Positions 57,401 through 62,114 are shown, counted from the first letter of the stretch. The stretch is DNA of 64,000 bases from Sabethes cyaneus (GCF_943734655.1 NC_071353.1:149278043-149342042), one strand, 5' to 3'. Numbers and translations are program-made. The notes: a model not told the origin generated them from the sequence alone.

Positions 57401-59000
57401 CTCGGTATGCTGGAAGATCCGTACAATCGCACGCTGCTTCGGCCCCTTTCGCGAACCTCTTCTAGCCCGCTGGTTCACCTGGGAACGCCGGCCAGCAGTA
57501 ACCACCCGGTTGCCCTGTCCGACACCGGCCAAGACGACATTCCGCCTCCGGTTAATCTGACCGTTCAAAACCGTAGCCGTTCGATGTTGAACTACACCAA
57601 CGAAGGGCTCACCAGTCCCGGTCCGCTGGCGTTGACCACCTCTTCATCTGCTTCGGCCATTCCCGTCCGTCTGGTGCAGCAGAATGGAAAACTCACAACC
57701 GGCTTGGCCTTTGATAGTCTCATGCTGAAGCACTCGTGCGTTTGTGGCGACAATGCCGCTCATCCGGAGCACAGTGGACGGCTGCAAAGTGTTTGGGCTA
57801 GGCTGGTGGAAACTGGCCTCGCATCCCGCTGTGATAAGCTTCGTTCACGCAAAGCTACCCAGGAAGAACTGCAAACCGTGCACACCGAGGCGCATTCCCT
57901 CCTCTTTGGTACAAATCAAATCAACCGTCAGAAGGTGGACGCCAGTCGGGTCAGTTTTGTCCGGCTGGCATGCGGCGGCGTCGGGGTCGACCTGGATACT
58001 ACCTGGAACGAGCATCATACGGCGGCCGCGGCACGAATGGCCGCCGGTTGCGTGATAGATCTTACCTATAAGGTTGCTAAAAGTGAAATCCAGAACGCCT
58101 TTGCCGTTGTCCGTCCTCCTGGCCATCATGCGGAACCGAATGCTGCCATGGGTTTCTGCTTCTTCAACTCGATAGCCATCGCTGGGAAGTTGCTACTGCA
58201 GAGACTTCCGGACGAAATTAGACGTATTCTCATTGTGGACTGGGACGTTCACCACGGCAACGGAACCCAGCAGGTATTCTACGACGATCCGAACGTTCTG
58301 TACCTTTCGATCCATCGGCATGACGATGGAAATTTCTTCCCCGGCACCGGCGGTCCAACGGAATGCGGTACCGGACCGGGGTTGGGTTTCAACGTGAATG
58401 TCCCCTGGTCGGGAGGGTTGAATCCCCCACTGGGTGATGCCGAATATTTAGCTGCCTTCCGGACCGTGGTTATGCCGATTGCCCGCGATTTTCAGCCCGA
58501 CATTGTGCTCGTTTCGGCCGGGTTCGATGCTGCTTTTGGCCACCCAGCGCCGCTGGGTGGCTACATGGTTTCACCGGCTTGTTTTGGTTATTTGACGCGG
58601 GAGCTGATGAAGTTGGCTAATGGGAAGGTGAGATTTTTGTATGAAAACATGAAATTATGCGTCAGTTTAATAACATTTGTCAATTTTAGGTGGTTCTGGC
58701 GCTGGAAGGTGGCTACGATCTGCCGGCGATTTGTGATTCCGCCCAGGAATGCGTTCGGGCTTTGCTCGGCGACGAACTGTCGCCGATTGCGGCTGCCGAG
58801 CTGTCGAGGCCGCCCTGTCAGTCGGCCATCGAAACCCTGCAGAAAACCATTGCCATCCAGATGACCCACTGGCCGTGCGTAAAGCGGTTAGCTCATACGG
58901 TGGGCCTGTCGGCGATGCAAGCGGTAAGCGGTGCCCCCGATCGGGAAGAGTCGGACACCGTCACGGCAATGGCGGGACTGTCGATGCAACCGCCCAACAG
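24286..59000 (+). CDS. HDAC4: HDAC4, class IIa histone deacetylase (ten coding exons, 3' end missing)
   Basis: Exons: 24286-24414, 43517-43624, 43890-44021, 44094-44164, 44238-44374, 44820-45059, 45325-45536, 56607-57020, 57083-58627 and 58690-59000. All introns are GT..AG and the phases agree, giving 1,099 residues plus two bases. Seen: a Gln/Glu-rich N-terminus, RKTAS (S194), GRTQSAPL (S452), LSRTSSSP (S608), a VIDLTD motif (522-527) and a deacetylase domain from about residue 690 with RPPGHH, WDVHH and GFDA. Family knowledge: class IIa HDACs bind MEF2 through the N-terminus and repress its targets; phosphorylation of the three serines recruits 14-3-3 and exports the protein to the cytoplasm. 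Length and order match vertebrate HDAC4 (about 1,080 residues). The last exon, expected to code for a short acidic tail, was not found. Introns of 19 and 11 kb carry the repeats. Confidence 0.95.
24776..25156 (+). CDS. Unrecognised 126-residue open frame in HDAC4 intron 1
   Basis: It contains FKMPKMSRSIQCGEIKSMTD and a region KVSFIIKTAHPSSKIVVLLL followed by PDSLDNPMGPYQFCVN. The composition is protein-like, with balanced residues, unlike the low-complexity frames elsewhere. I do not recognise it. Most likely a decayed transposon protein; an alternative host exon is less likely because no splice sites frame it. Confidence 0.3.
   Translation: MAGRHYFKMPKMSRSIQCGEIKSMTDLIALLDVDNLPFNLHRKLSARNTIPKVSFIIKTAHPSSKIVVLLLPDSLDNPMGPYQFCVNLFCGKGGPDLFSATCSYYPSLLGLETLWLPRKTRLVVPG
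25795..25985 (+). repeat. Purine/A-rich degenerate array, block 4
   Basis: ACACAGAAAAAAGAAAAAAA-type units, weaker and more A-rich than the other blocks. Confidence 0.5.
26085..26265 (-). repeat. Dispersed repeat copy holding an uninterrupted insertion site
   Basis: On the complement, AATGGAGGTGCTCCCGTTAA runs straight into TCAAGGAAATGTCCGATCGG. The copy at 29000-30255 has the same sequence with a 1.1 kb insertion at the TTAA. It gives an open frame shared with that copy (EMSDRHQI.DF), not a known protein. Confidence 0.7.
26510..27175 (+). repeat. Tandem array ending in (GACA)n
   Basis: At least four diverged monomers of about 125-170 bp, marked by CACATGCCAAATTTG (26610, 26750, 26925, then altered at 27065). 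Each has GATTAGTTCTCGAGTTATG and a GGAGCCCCCCTCTTA stretch. It ends TTCTATAAGGAACATGCC(GACA)n then TTTTTATATATAAG. I recall this tail from many mosquito repeats; the class is uncertain. Confidence 0.75.
27170..28990. repeat. Three-copy repeat: inverted pair plus direct third copy
   Basis: Copy A (27170-27640) is the reverse complement of copy B (28225-28655). B is followed directly by copy C (28656-28990) in the same orientation. Shared marks: AAACGCTATATCTCGGGATC, AAAGAATACCTCGGGGCGAT and TTGGCAGCACTGGTGC. The A-B loop (27641-28224) contains a MITE. Copies differ by many substitutions, so they are old. Confidence 0.8.
27813..28207. mobile_element. MITE in the loop of the inverted repeat
   Basis: Left CCCCAAGTAACAC and right GTGTTGCTTGGGT are inverted ends. 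The interior is A/T-rich and non-coding. The termini resemble those at 45577, 56546 and 63367. Confidence 0.55.
29023..30118. mobile_element. PIF/Harbinger-like non-autonomous element with TAA duplication
   Basis: The 26 bp ends (GGGGGCATCCATAAAGTACG at the left; complement GGCGACATCCATTTAGTACG at the right) differ at four positions. TAA stands on both sides (29020-29022, 30119-30121). A paralogous copy of the flanking repeat at 26085-26265 lacks the insertion. A 3 bp TAA duplication and GG-starting ends fit PIF/Harbinger. Subterminal G-runs (GGGGGGAGGGGG) face inward. No transposase: the interior frames (29287-29544 + and 29751-30035 -) are not recognised. Confidence 0.75.
30122..30390 (+). 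repeat. Right half of the interrupted dispersed repeat
   Basis: GAAATGTCCGATCGGCACCA and onward matches the complement of 26085-26240. The rest is ordinary A/T-rich sequence. Confidence 0.6.
30395..30625 (+). repeat. A/purine-rich degenerate array, block 5
   Basis: Units like ACAAATAATGGCGCCAAAAT and AAAACAAATTGAGAAGTAAA. Poorly conserved; includes (AAAT)n. Confidence 0.45.
30700..31920. other. Intronic stretch, probable repeats not identified
   Basis: GC-richer pieces at 30720-31050 (AACCCTAGAAAGTTGACTG and neighbours) and 31305-31500 (GAACCACCCAGTATCGCACC) look like ends of interspersed repeats. I cannot name a family. No coding frame with a domain. Confidence 0.35.
31925..32045. repeat. 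Imperfect hairpin
   Basis: CAGTGACAACCACTTGCTTC.. is inverted against ..GCAGCAAGCTGTTGTCACTG around a centre near 31983. Arms of about 55 bp with mismatches. A small MITE or its remnant. Confidence 0.55.
32445..33500 (+). repeat. Purine-rich minisatellite, block 6
   Basis: A clean kilobase of the family (GAACAGAAAGATCGAAAACA, ACGGGACATTAAAGATGAAC and similar). Complementary-strand frames of up to 176 codons are Phe/Ser/Leu-only and spurious. Confidence 0.8.
33501..33824. other. Interruption between array blocks
   Basis: Non-array sequence with two G-runs (GTGGGGGGGGGAGGGGGC near 33559, AAGGGGGTGGGGGT near 33763) and inverted-looking surroundings (AATTTGCCCCCC). Possibly a small inserted element; too short to classify. 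Confidence 0.35.
33825..35030 (+). repeat. Purine-rich minisatellite, block 7
   Basis: Same family after the interruption: ACGGGATAGAATAAGATGAA, GGAACAGAAATCATTG and similar units. Confidence 0.8.
35031..35860. other. Intronic stretch, nothing recognised
   Basis: The piece at 35440-35740 is GC-richer and protein-like in one frame (FTISCLELLSMDEEGLLERN) but starts and stops arbitrarily. No domain or splice support. It may be a retroposed or transposon fragment. Confidence 0.3.
35861..36950. other. Non-repetitive intron 1 island
   Basis: Mixed composition with a (GTC)n run near 36101-36117, a GCCGCCGCC stretch at 36502-36512 and two MEF2-like sites. No frame with a domain. Best read as a candidate regulatory island or alternative leader. 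Confidence 0.35.
36205..36214 (+). promoter_or_regulatory. MEF2 consensus site in intron 1 island
   Basis: TCTAAAAATAGCC lies in a non-repetitive block that also has TTAAAAATAA at 36541-36550. A further exact CTAAAAATAG at 47530-47539 is inside a transposon and is probably chance. Confidence 0.4.
37030..37550 (+). repeat. Purine-rich minisatellite, block 8 (left half of foldback pair)
   Basis: Purines on the + strand (GTGACAAAAAAGGAGAAAAAT units). The opposite orientation starts 200 bp downstream. Confidence 0.8.
37555..37728 (-). repeat. AATTTCAAG-type A/T-rich array
   Basis: Degenerate short units, on the complement CAAATTTAATTCTAATTTAA and TCCAATTTCAAG. The same kind of array follows the junction at 43267 and occurs at 50890-51085 and 55985-56080. 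Confidence 0.65.
37729..37810 (-). repeat. Conserved junction block, copy 1
   Basis: The complement reads GGTAAAACGTGTGAGAGAAT, then TTTCAAGTAAAACTTCATGT and TTTCGTGTCC. It shares order and spacing with 43188-43266 and 55303-55372, and links the purine array to the A/T array. Confidence 0.75.
37780..38310 (-). repeat. Pyrimidine-rich (inverted) minisatellite, block 9
   Basis: TTTTCTGTACGC, TTGTCCGGTTTCAATC and TGTCCCGTTTTCCTG are the complement of the purine units. The first bases overlap the junction block. Confidence 0.8.
38530..39390 (+). repeat. Purine-rich minisatellite, block 10
   Basis: ACGGGATAGAAAAGACAGAA and AACGAGACAAAAAAGG units. Ends just before the TA-flanked element. Confidence 0.8.
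39412..40207. mobile_element. Tc1/mariner-like MITE with TA duplication
   Basis: Ends CAGTAATGTTCCGAT and ATCGGAACATTACTG are exact inverted 15-mers; similarity continues as TTTTGTCAGG against TTGTCTACCC. TA lies on both sides. The 796 bp interior has no transposase. It lies between two purine-array blocks. Confidence 0.8.
40245..40980 (+). repeat. Purine-rich minisatellite, block 11
   Basis: GAAACAGGACAAAAAGAGACA and AACGAAAGAAAAAATAG units. It abuts the antisense Jockey element directly at about 40980. Confidence 0.8.
40981..42835 (-). mobile_element. Jockey-like retrotransposon ORF2, antisense, 3' part missing
   Basis: Read on the complement from 42835. Endonuclease motifs: TETGLNESI, DRSSRNSDKRRFGGVLIAV, AVYIPPDKSQD, GDYNQPRIVW and VDSHYPPLLI. 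Then the linker with SWSFVNSKRKC, then RT with KSGDRRNVRNYRGITSLSA, HGFMPGRSVSTNLLDF, DIKAAFDRIDH, GVPQGSN and ALIYADDLKLF. It stops right after YADD, where the purine array begins. Frames shift at least four times, and about 15-20 residues are lost before DIKAAFDRIDH. Non-LTR elements normally lose the 5' end; loss of the 3' end points to a later rearrangement. Confidence 0.9.
42836..43187 (+). repeat. Minisatellite block 12 (short pyrimidine start, then purine)
   Basis: The first ~65 bases are pyrimidine-rich (TTTTTCTAGTTTTCGTCTCT). From about 42905 purine units follow (ACGGGAAAGAAATC, AATGGGACAGGTTC). Orientation flips within the block. Confidence 0.7.
43188..43266 (+). repeat. Conserved junction block, copy 2
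   Basis: GATAAAACGTGTGAGAGAAT, then TTTGAAGTAAAACTTCGTGT and CTAATTTCGTATCC. Purine array on its left and A/T-rich array (43267-43410) on its right, as in copy 1 read on the other strand. Confidence 0.75.
43267..43410 (+). repeat. AATTTCAAG-type A/T-rich array, degenerate
   Basis: CCAAGTCGAATTTCAACTTT and similar short units, ending about 100 bp before exon 2. Confidence 0.5.
43517..43624 (+). CDS. HDAC4: HDAC4 coding exon 2 (residues 44-79), Gln-rich coiled-coil
   Basis: Phase 0 at both ends, between acceptor TTCACAG and donor GTAACT. It codes LRKEQEMQKQKLWHAFQEKN and onward through ..LEMQHRQQLEHKFQ. This is the start of the glutamine-rich coiled-coil that class IIa HDACs use to tetramerise and to bind corepressors. 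Heptad-like spacing of Leu/Met/Phe is visible. It is the first of six exons packed into 2 kb after the 19 kb intron. Confidence 0.95.
43890..44021 (+). CDS. HDAC4: HDAC4 coding exon 3 (residues 80-123), charged coiled-coil
   Basis: Acceptor ATCTTCCAG, donor GTTCGG (a weaker donor), phase 0. It encodes ELRDQRLAEEAAQQRERRER and onward to ..ASSEVKQKLQ, a highly charged Arg/Glu helix continuing the coiled-coil. The last residues, EVKQKLQ, align with the vertebrate VKxKLQ(E/T)F segment that forms the MEF2-binding helix, which continues in exon 4. Confidence 0.94.
44094..44164 (+). CDS. HDAC4: HDAC4 coding exon 4 (residues 124-147), MEF2-binding segment
   Basis: Acceptor CCCGTTTTTCAG, donor GTGAGT; ends in phase 2 inside a Trp codon. 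It codes TFLIQKKQAAASNGMSSPSS then YRNW. With the preceding VKQKLQ it forms VKQKLQTFLIQKKQ, matching the conserved class IIa motif that packs against the MEF2 MADS/MEF2 domain. The intron on either side is only 72-73 bp. Confidence 0.94.
44238..44374 (+). CDS. HDAC4: HDAC4 coding exon 5 (residues 147-193)
   Basis: Starts with the third base of the Trp codon and ends with one base of an Ala codon (donor GTAAGT). It encodes GVVKSSSGESIPAG.., a proline run KIPPPPPSS, then DSDFPLRKT. The DFPLRKT end aligns with the vertebrate DDFPLRKTAS sequence, the first 14-3-3 site, whose serine is supplied by the next exon. The proline and serine stretches are low complexity. Confidence 0.94.
44820..45059 (+). 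CDS. HDAC4: HDAC4 coding exon 6 (residues 193-273), first 14-3-3 site and nuclear-localisation region
   Basis: Acceptor CCCACAACAG, donor GTATGT, ending in phase 1. The junction yields RKTASESNLLKIRIKQRVIE, matching vertebrate RKTASEPNLKVRSRLKQKV; S194 is the predicted 14-3-3 serine. A basic stretch KIRIKQRVIEKR..RRQER follows, in the place of the known nuclear localisation signal, and then a Gln/His-rich run (QQQQQQVQHSQQQQ). CAG-rich codons make this run a likely site of length variation. Confidence 0.95.
45325..45536 (+). CDS. HDAC4: HDAC4 coding exon 7 (residues 273-343)
   Basis: Acceptor TTCCGTTAG, donor GTAAGT, ending in phase 0. It codes CSSGTPDSGPNSPPALGSRG and, later, LFSSPSMPNISLGRPHL. 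The latter aligns with vertebrate LYTSPSLPNITLGLP, which confirms frame and family. Ser/Pro-rich linker, probably disordered. The 11 kb repeat-filled intron begins immediately after this exon. Confidence 0.94.
45661..46281 (+). pseudogene. ORF1 (gag-like) of the Jockey-like element
   Basis: A 206-codon open frame with a Ser/Arg-rich first half and a conserved-looking end, PSPKELFWLYLSRIHPNVNA followed by KAITDLSKELYCDG. This is the usual C-terminal RNA-binding region of mosquito Jockey-type ORF1 (KELFWxYLxRxHP). No zinc knuckles were found, and the start is probably truncated. It is not an HDAC4 exon; HDAC4 exon 7 ends 125 bp upstream with a good donor. Confidence 0.75.
46576..47809. mobile_element. 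Tc1/mariner-like element nested in the hAT element
   Basis: Exact 26 bp inverted ends beginning CCGTCATCCGGGGATACTTG, flanked by TA at 46574-46575 and 47810-47811. CTTGCAACACC-type motifs recur internally at about 46600-46620 and 47595-47640. The host hAT repeat reads on across it (TAGTACCAGAGACAATGTG). No transposase. Confidence 0.88.
46775..47060. mobile_element. hAT-type MITE nested in the Tc1/mariner-like element
   Basis: Ends CATTGGCGGAACTAG and (complement) CATTGGCGGAATTAG, one mismatch in 15. CTGGAAAG stands on both sides (46767-46774, 47061-47068), an 8 bp duplication. It has C and G runs next to the ends (a run of some 16 C near 47030-47046). 286 bp, non-coding. Confidence 0.88.
48323..48502. 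mobile_element. Hairpin MITE inside the hAT element
   Basis: Arms CACGTAGCACTTGCTATGTT.. and its inverse ..AACATAGCAAGCGCTACGGTG pair over about 75 bp each. TAGGGATATT and AAAACCCCTA are the outer ends, compatible with a TA duplication. The loop is around TCCATCTCCATAGAAACTGGA. Confidence 0.75.
48621..49057 (+). pseudogene. Jockey-like ORF2, endonuclease N-terminus
   Basis: LIYYQNVRGLRTKIDDFFIA and VIESKFDIFVF, the opening of an APE-type endonuclease, followed in another frame by LFGSAFSFFRSDRNQQ. Stops and frameshifts show it is dead. It continues at 49519. Confidence 0.8.
49058..49506 (+). mobile_element. 5'-truncated non-LTR 3' end inserted in the Jockey-like element
   Basis: Flanked by an exact 12 bp duplication AACCTAGCGCTA (49046-49057 and 49507-49518), with an A-rich tail (AAACAAAAAAAA) at the right. 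The sequence reads MTGLLTGHCPSKYHLTKMGI, then CRFCGYD and AHLLCECGALIQHRLRVLGK. This is the zinc-finger-like end of R1/I-group elements that carry RNase H. It shows textbook target-primed retroposition of about 0.45 kb. Confidence 0.88.
49519..50440 (+). pseudogene. Jockey-like ORF2, endonuclease remainder and reverse transcriptase
   Basis: LLCDDYNQSGLV (endonuclease), VYTDLKATFDRVDHGNLLAR, NISGVPQGSNLGPLLFSLFM, then FYTEDVKIFTAIK in place of (Y/F)YADD. A deletion follows, then YEQRCRLHILKTLERRHANA and LARMILGDINCP. Changed catalytic aspartate context, internal deletion and frame breaks make it inactive. Confidence 0.85.
50565..50880 (-). pseudogene. Transposon-associated protein fragment (FNLDGLPIYRS..FWPIL)
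   Basis: The complement codes VAINFNLDGLPIYRSPKDKF followed by WPILFKIHDLP. I recall an N(F/V)(N/H)(I/L)DGLP(I/L)xxSSxxxFWPIL motif from transposon-linked proteins in insects and cnidarians, but not a formal family name. The frame shifts near 50620. It abuts the Jockey-like relic in the opposite strand. Confidence 0.5.
50890..51100 (+). repeat. AATTTCAAG-type A/T-rich array
   Basis: AAGTCGAATTTCAAGTTCAT, CAAATTTCATGTTTAGTTTC and similar units, as next to the junction blocks. No clear junction copy was found here. Confidence 0.6.
51340..52255 (-). repeat. Pyrimidine-rich (inverted) minisatellite, block 13
   Basis: TTTTTCCTTCTGTCCAATTTC and CGTTTTCCCTCCTTTTGTTC units, complement of the purine family. 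It gives a 251-codon Phe/Ser frame with no meaning. Purine block 14 follows after 80 bp. Confidence 0.8.
52335..53450 (+). repeat. Purine-rich minisatellite, block 14
   Basis: ACTGGACAAACGGGTTGGG, AACGAGGTAAAAACC and similar, in two stretches separated by about 50 bp of ordinary sequence at 53215-53265. Complementary Phe-rich frames reach 277 codons and are artefacts. With block 13 it forms a foldback pair. Confidence 0.8.
53535..53860 (+). repeat. Tandem repeat of about 80-95 bp, four units
   Basis: GACATCAAATTGG recurs ending at 53620, 53700 and 53794, each preceded by CTGGC(A/G/T)(T/C)ACTTCCC-like sequence and by a GAGGAGA(C/T)TTTGTTA-like piece. Diverged. Flanks are ordinary. Confidence 0.7.
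53861..54149. other. Short non-array stretch with a CTTGCCGTAAGACGTAGTC terminus
   Basis: GAAGATTTTCGTAACGATTG.. resembles 22920-22960 (GAAGATTTTCCAATCGATTG), and both end in CTTGCCGTAAGACGTAGTC 100-160 bp later. So a dispersed non-autonomous element shares this end. Confidence 0.5.
54150..55302 (+). repeat. Purine-rich minisatellite, block 15
   Basis: GACAAACGGGACAGGAAAACG, AACGAGACAAGAAAGAAAAAC units. Includes a short (GA)n run near 54729-54745. Confidence 0.8.
55303..55372 (+). repeat. Conserved junction block, copy 3
   Basis: GAGGTAAAACGTTTGAGAGA, then TTTCAAGGAAAACTTCGTTC. Same order as copies 1 and 2, but here it is followed by pyrimidine array instead of A/T array. Confidence 0.7.
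55373..55715 (-). repeat. Pyrimidine-rich (inverted) minisatellite, block 16
   Basis: TTTTGTCCCGTTTTCCCTCC and TTTTCTGTCCAGTCTTTTCG units. Foldback partner of block 15, with only the junction block between them. Confidence 0.8.
55716..56545. other. Intron 7 remainder
   Basis: A short A/T-rich AATTTCAAG-type piece at 55985-56080; otherwise nothing recognised. No coding frame. Confidence 0.4.
56470..56559. mobile_element. Right part of a CCCAAGTAACA-ended MITE
   Basis: It ends TTGTTACTTGGGAT, the exact inverse of ATCCCAAGTAACAA at 45577-45590. The interior TATAAGACATGAATAAAACC resembles the 63367-63480 copy. The Jockey-like element and the arrays lie between the two ends. Confidence 0.45.
56607..57020 (+). 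CDS. HDAC4: HDAC4 coding exon 8 (residues 344-481), second 14-3-3 site
   Basis: Acceptor CAAACTAG, donor GTAAGG, phase 0 at both ends. A proline/histidine-rich start (GQPPPPPSLSHHPPPIPPHF) is followed by an alanine run encoded by GCx repeats near 56755-56790. Then comes LHKQGHRPLGRTQSAPLPLG, almost identical to the vertebrate sequence; S452 is the predicted 14-3-3 serine. The Met codon near the start is internal; the exon opens with GCA (Ala). Strong GC bias compared with the A/T-rich introns. Confidence 0.95.
57083..58627 (+). CDS. HDAC4: HDAC4 coding exon 9 (residues 482-996), linker and most of the deacetylase domain
   Basis: Acceptor ATATTTTCAG, donor GTGAGA, phase 0. The linker has VIDLTD (522-527), a likely SUMO-interacting motif, a Gln/Leu helix (about 565-585) and LSRTSSSP with S608, the third 14-3-3 position. 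The catalytic domain starts near residue 690. HSCVCG..HPEH (C700, C702) and LACGGVG supply the class IIa structural zinc site. RPPGHHAE (H829, H830) is the charge-relay histidine pair, and WDVHHGNG (D869, H871) with SAGFDA (D963) holds the catalytic zinc. The open frame runs on past the donor for 79 codons; that extension is intronic, because the next exon restores the conserved sequence. Confidence 0.97.
58690..59000 (+). CDS. HDAC4: HDAC4 coding exon 10 (residues 997-1099+), end of the catalytic domain
   Basis: Acceptor CAATTTTAG, donor GTGAGT after CCCAACAG, ending in phase 2. It begins VVLALEGGYDLPAICDSAQE; the Tyr (codon 58714-58716, residue 1005) sits where vertebrate class IIa enzymes have His. 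The end, ESDTVTAMAGLSMQPPN, aligns with vertebrate ETVTAMASLSV, about 20 residues before the stop. One short terminal exon with the acidic C-terminal tail is therefore still expected downstream. Confidence 0.95.
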
Positions 59001-59139
59001 GTGAGTGTTTGGATAGTTTTTTGGCTCATTCGATCCTACAATCTACACGCTCTTCCTGCAAGACAAACTAAAAAAGAATATAGAAAAGGGAAAATTATAG
59101 TTCAGTGGAATACTATTTAGTTGGAATATTCATAGTTCG

Positions 59140-60060
59140 TCCTTCTCCATTTTAACGTAGATTGAATCAGTTTGATAAGCTTCCTGAGGAAGCCGTTTTC
59201 GTCCATGATTTTCCATATCTCTTTTCGGTTGATAGTATTATATGCAGCTTTGAAGTCAACGAACAAATGGTGCGTTCAAATTCTGTATTCACGATTCTTT
59301 AGGATAATCTGCCGGCGTGTAAATATTTGATCCGTTGGTGACCGCCTGTCAACGAAGCCGGCTTGATAAATTCTCATCAACCTTCGCAATCGATGATAGT
59401 CGTCGGAAAATGATTTGGAATAACACTTTGTAGGCGCCATTGTTACACGAGAGATCTCACAGTCCAATTTGTCTCCCTTCCGGTTTCAATTTTCCAGGCG
59501 ATTTTTTGTTCTTAAGCTGAACGATGGCCTCCCTGATGCCCTTCGCCTATCATTGGGGCTGGCACCTCTTCTCCGTTTCTCACATCGTAGCTTTCCTCGC
59601 CACCAAGGTTCTTCGCCTGTGGGCCAATCAGGTATCCATTGAAGTGCCGCTTCACCTTTCACATTCCATCGCGATCGTCCATCAAACTATTGCCATTCTT
59701 ATTCCGACACATTTCAGCTTGCAGCACAAAGTCTTTGCGGGACTCGTTCAGTTTCTGATAAAACTTTCGCGTTTCCTAAGAACGATGCAGCCGGTTCAGC
59801 TCTGCATACTTCTGCAGTTCTAGGCAGCGTGTTTATTTGCCAAAAAAATTGGGTTTGCGGCATCTTCTTCTGTTTGTGTCTTTCCACATTCTGGCCAGTT
59901 TTGCCACCCGCGCAGCGTTCTCCTCATCCAAAACCCTTCTACAATCTCCGCTACACTCTCAATGGCTGTGTTGATGGTGTTTTAAAAGGTCTTGAGAGGA
60001 GTTTCGTCCAGCTCGTCCTCTTCCTGTAGTGCAATTTATTTCGAGTGAATGCGAGTCGTT
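59140..60060 (-). pseudogene. RTE-clade retrotransposon relic
   Basis: The complement gives, in several frames: SRKDFVLQAEMCRNKNGNS (pre-RT linker), YQAGFVDRRSPTDQIF, RRQIILKNREYRI, then FKAAYNTINRKEIWKIMDEN. These follow the RTE-like order (GFxxGRSTTDQIFTLRQILEKCRE..FIDFKAAYD). Many stops. Confidence 0.8.
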
Positions 60061-60599
60061 TACGGCGATGTCTGGTTGCTTCAGTCGTGCGAGATTTAAC
60101 TGAGGCTGGCGTCGGTACCGAATGTTGTTCACAACGGAGAGTCTTAGGCGCATCTTACTTACTTAATTGGTCTAACGTGTTATCGGTCCATGGCCACTGG
60201 TCTCCAGTTCCGCGGATATCCAGTGCTCGCTCCACCTGGTCTTGCCACCTTGGTCTTTTAATCTCACGGCTGGTATTGTTGTCCTCTGTTCCCAGTGAGC
60301 CAAGGTCTACGAACCCATCTTAACCATGACTAGGTAGTGGTCCGAGTCAAGCAAAAAGCGGTGACGCCCGACGGCACGCCGATGTTAGTAGCAAAGCAAT
60401 AACGGACCGATCGGCCCTCTACCAACAAGAATGCGGAAGGGGTTCCGGTTGGTGTAACTCTGGGACCGACGACGAAAGTCGAAGGAGGCAGCGGCCGTAA
60501 AGCCAAAGCCACAGAAGTCCTCAAGGGTGAAGGAGAAATGCTCCCGTCGAGTACAAAAACCGTGACGAGGTCACTACGGCTTTCGATCTGCAAAAATTT
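60061..60599. other. Stretch between retrotransposon relics
   Basis: GC-richer sequence, probably transposon-derived. No motif that I can name. The terminal HDAC4 exon was looked for here and not found. Confidence 0.35.
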
Positions 60600-61250
60600 A
60601 GCTGTGGCAAAACAACATCCGTGTGCATTATTTGAGCCTGTGCAAGGCAAATATCCGTAACAGGTTTGTATTAAGGCGACCAGTTACGGTTCAAGAATTT
60701 TACTTTGCGCTGCATATATACCGCCGGACAAAAGCAACGATGTGGCAATTATCGATGCGCACACAGCCTCTGTACGGGAACTTTTTTGGGGAATAGTTCT
60801 GATAATAGCACTGTTATTCTTTGTTATTCATCGCTTGGACCATACAAAACGCTGTGTTAAAGAATCATAATTCTGCTCAACTTTCTTCCCCTTGTTGCGG
60901 CGTTTGAAGCGTGTGCGTAATGAATGCCAAGGTAAACATCTTCGGCGGCGTACTGTAAGTCGTTTGTTCCGGACATTGAATCAGACCTGCGCAGCAATTC
61001 GAAAAAGTTTTGGACGTTTGTGAATTCGAAACGAAAATGCTCTTCGGTTTCCCTGGGGAAGTCTACTTTGATGGTACTGAGTCAACCACTTATGAATCAT
61101 TTGCCGCGTTCTTCTCATCTGTTTTCGATAGCGATCCCTAACCAACAGGAGCCGTTGGTAGTGCTTCGTTGAATGTTCCAGATAAATGCGTCAACTTCGA
61201 TATATTTGAGATTATTGCTGATACGGTTATCGATGCTGTTTAGTATTTAC
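60600..61250 (+). pseudogene. Jockey-like ORF2 relic, endonuclease and linker
   Basis: Pieces in changing frames: IYTAGQKQ/YIPPDKSND-like endonuclease motif, VRELF, then a linker ARFLFWxFVNSKRKC-like region around 61000-61040 and NVPDKCVNFDIFEIIADTVI. Interrupted near 61250 by an RTE-like piece. Confidence 0.65.
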
Positions 61251-62110
61251 ATGATTTGGGAGGCGGAAAAGCTACCGGAGGAATTAATGGAAGGAGTTGT
61301 TTGTCTCATCTACAGAAAGATGACTCGGCTGCTGCAACTTTCGCGGCATAACGCTAGCCTCGGGCCACTGCGGACTAAATTTATACCATCCGACAGATCT
61401 CGGAGAAATGTCGGGAGTTCAACGTGCCCACGCACCACATCTTTATTGATTTTAAAGCAGCTTACGATACAGTCGGTCGAGACCAACTATGGCAGATAAT
61501 ACACAAACACGGATTTCCTGACAAACTGACGCGATTGATCTGAGCTATATTGATTCGAGTGATGTGTTTCGTGCGTATTCCGGGGACAGTCCCGAAGTCA
61601 AGACGAGGCGAGGACCGAGACGAAGTGACTGCCTTTTCCGCATACTTTTCAACATTGCTCTTGAGGGGGTGATCCGAAGTGCAGCCAATTCCTAGGCTTT
61701 ACAGATGACTTTAATGTCATAGCCAGGAACATTGCGGCGACGGAAGCAATTTACGCCAGACGGAGTTTGGCGGATTGGACGGTGGACGATAGCCGTTGAC
61801 GACGACGAAATAGAAGTGCTTTGTGAGTTCGTTTATTTGGAATCGCTACGATCAAGAAGCGTACGTCGCCAATCGAAGCTGACAATGTACAAAATCCTCA
61901 TGAGACCGGACCGTTCAAACGGAAGTTGTTGTGAACTATACTCAGCTGAGTACAACGAGGCGAATGCAAAGTGGGATCCGTTGAGTTTCTGAACCTTAGT
62001 GAAGAAGCTTAGACATAACGGCGGTATTTCGTAGGACGTTTTCTACAAAGATGCTTGCACGGACTCCGCGGCAGCTGTTGCTGAACTTTTTGCTAAGCTC
62101 ACCGGCATAG
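61250..62110 (+). pseudogene. RTE-clade RT piece inside the Jockey-like relic
   Basis: WEAEKLPEELMEGVVCLIYR, HHIFIDFKAAYDTVGRDQLW, CFVRIPGTV, LFNIALEGVIR and VLCEFVYLESLRSRSV are successive RTE-like RT blocks in shifting frames. The catalytic (Y/F)xDD region reads as TDD-like and is decayed. Confidence 0.75.
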
Positions 62111-62114
62111 CGCA

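Noticed and set aside
58628..58864. Extension of the catalytic exon's open frame beyond 58627
   Set aside because: A GTGAGA donor at 58628 and an acceptor at 58689 remove 62 bp and restore the conserved KVVLALEGGYD sequence.
59524..59823. 99-codon + strand frame resembling a membrane protein
   Set aside because: The opposite strand carries RTE-like linker motifs here, so the + frame is a shadow.
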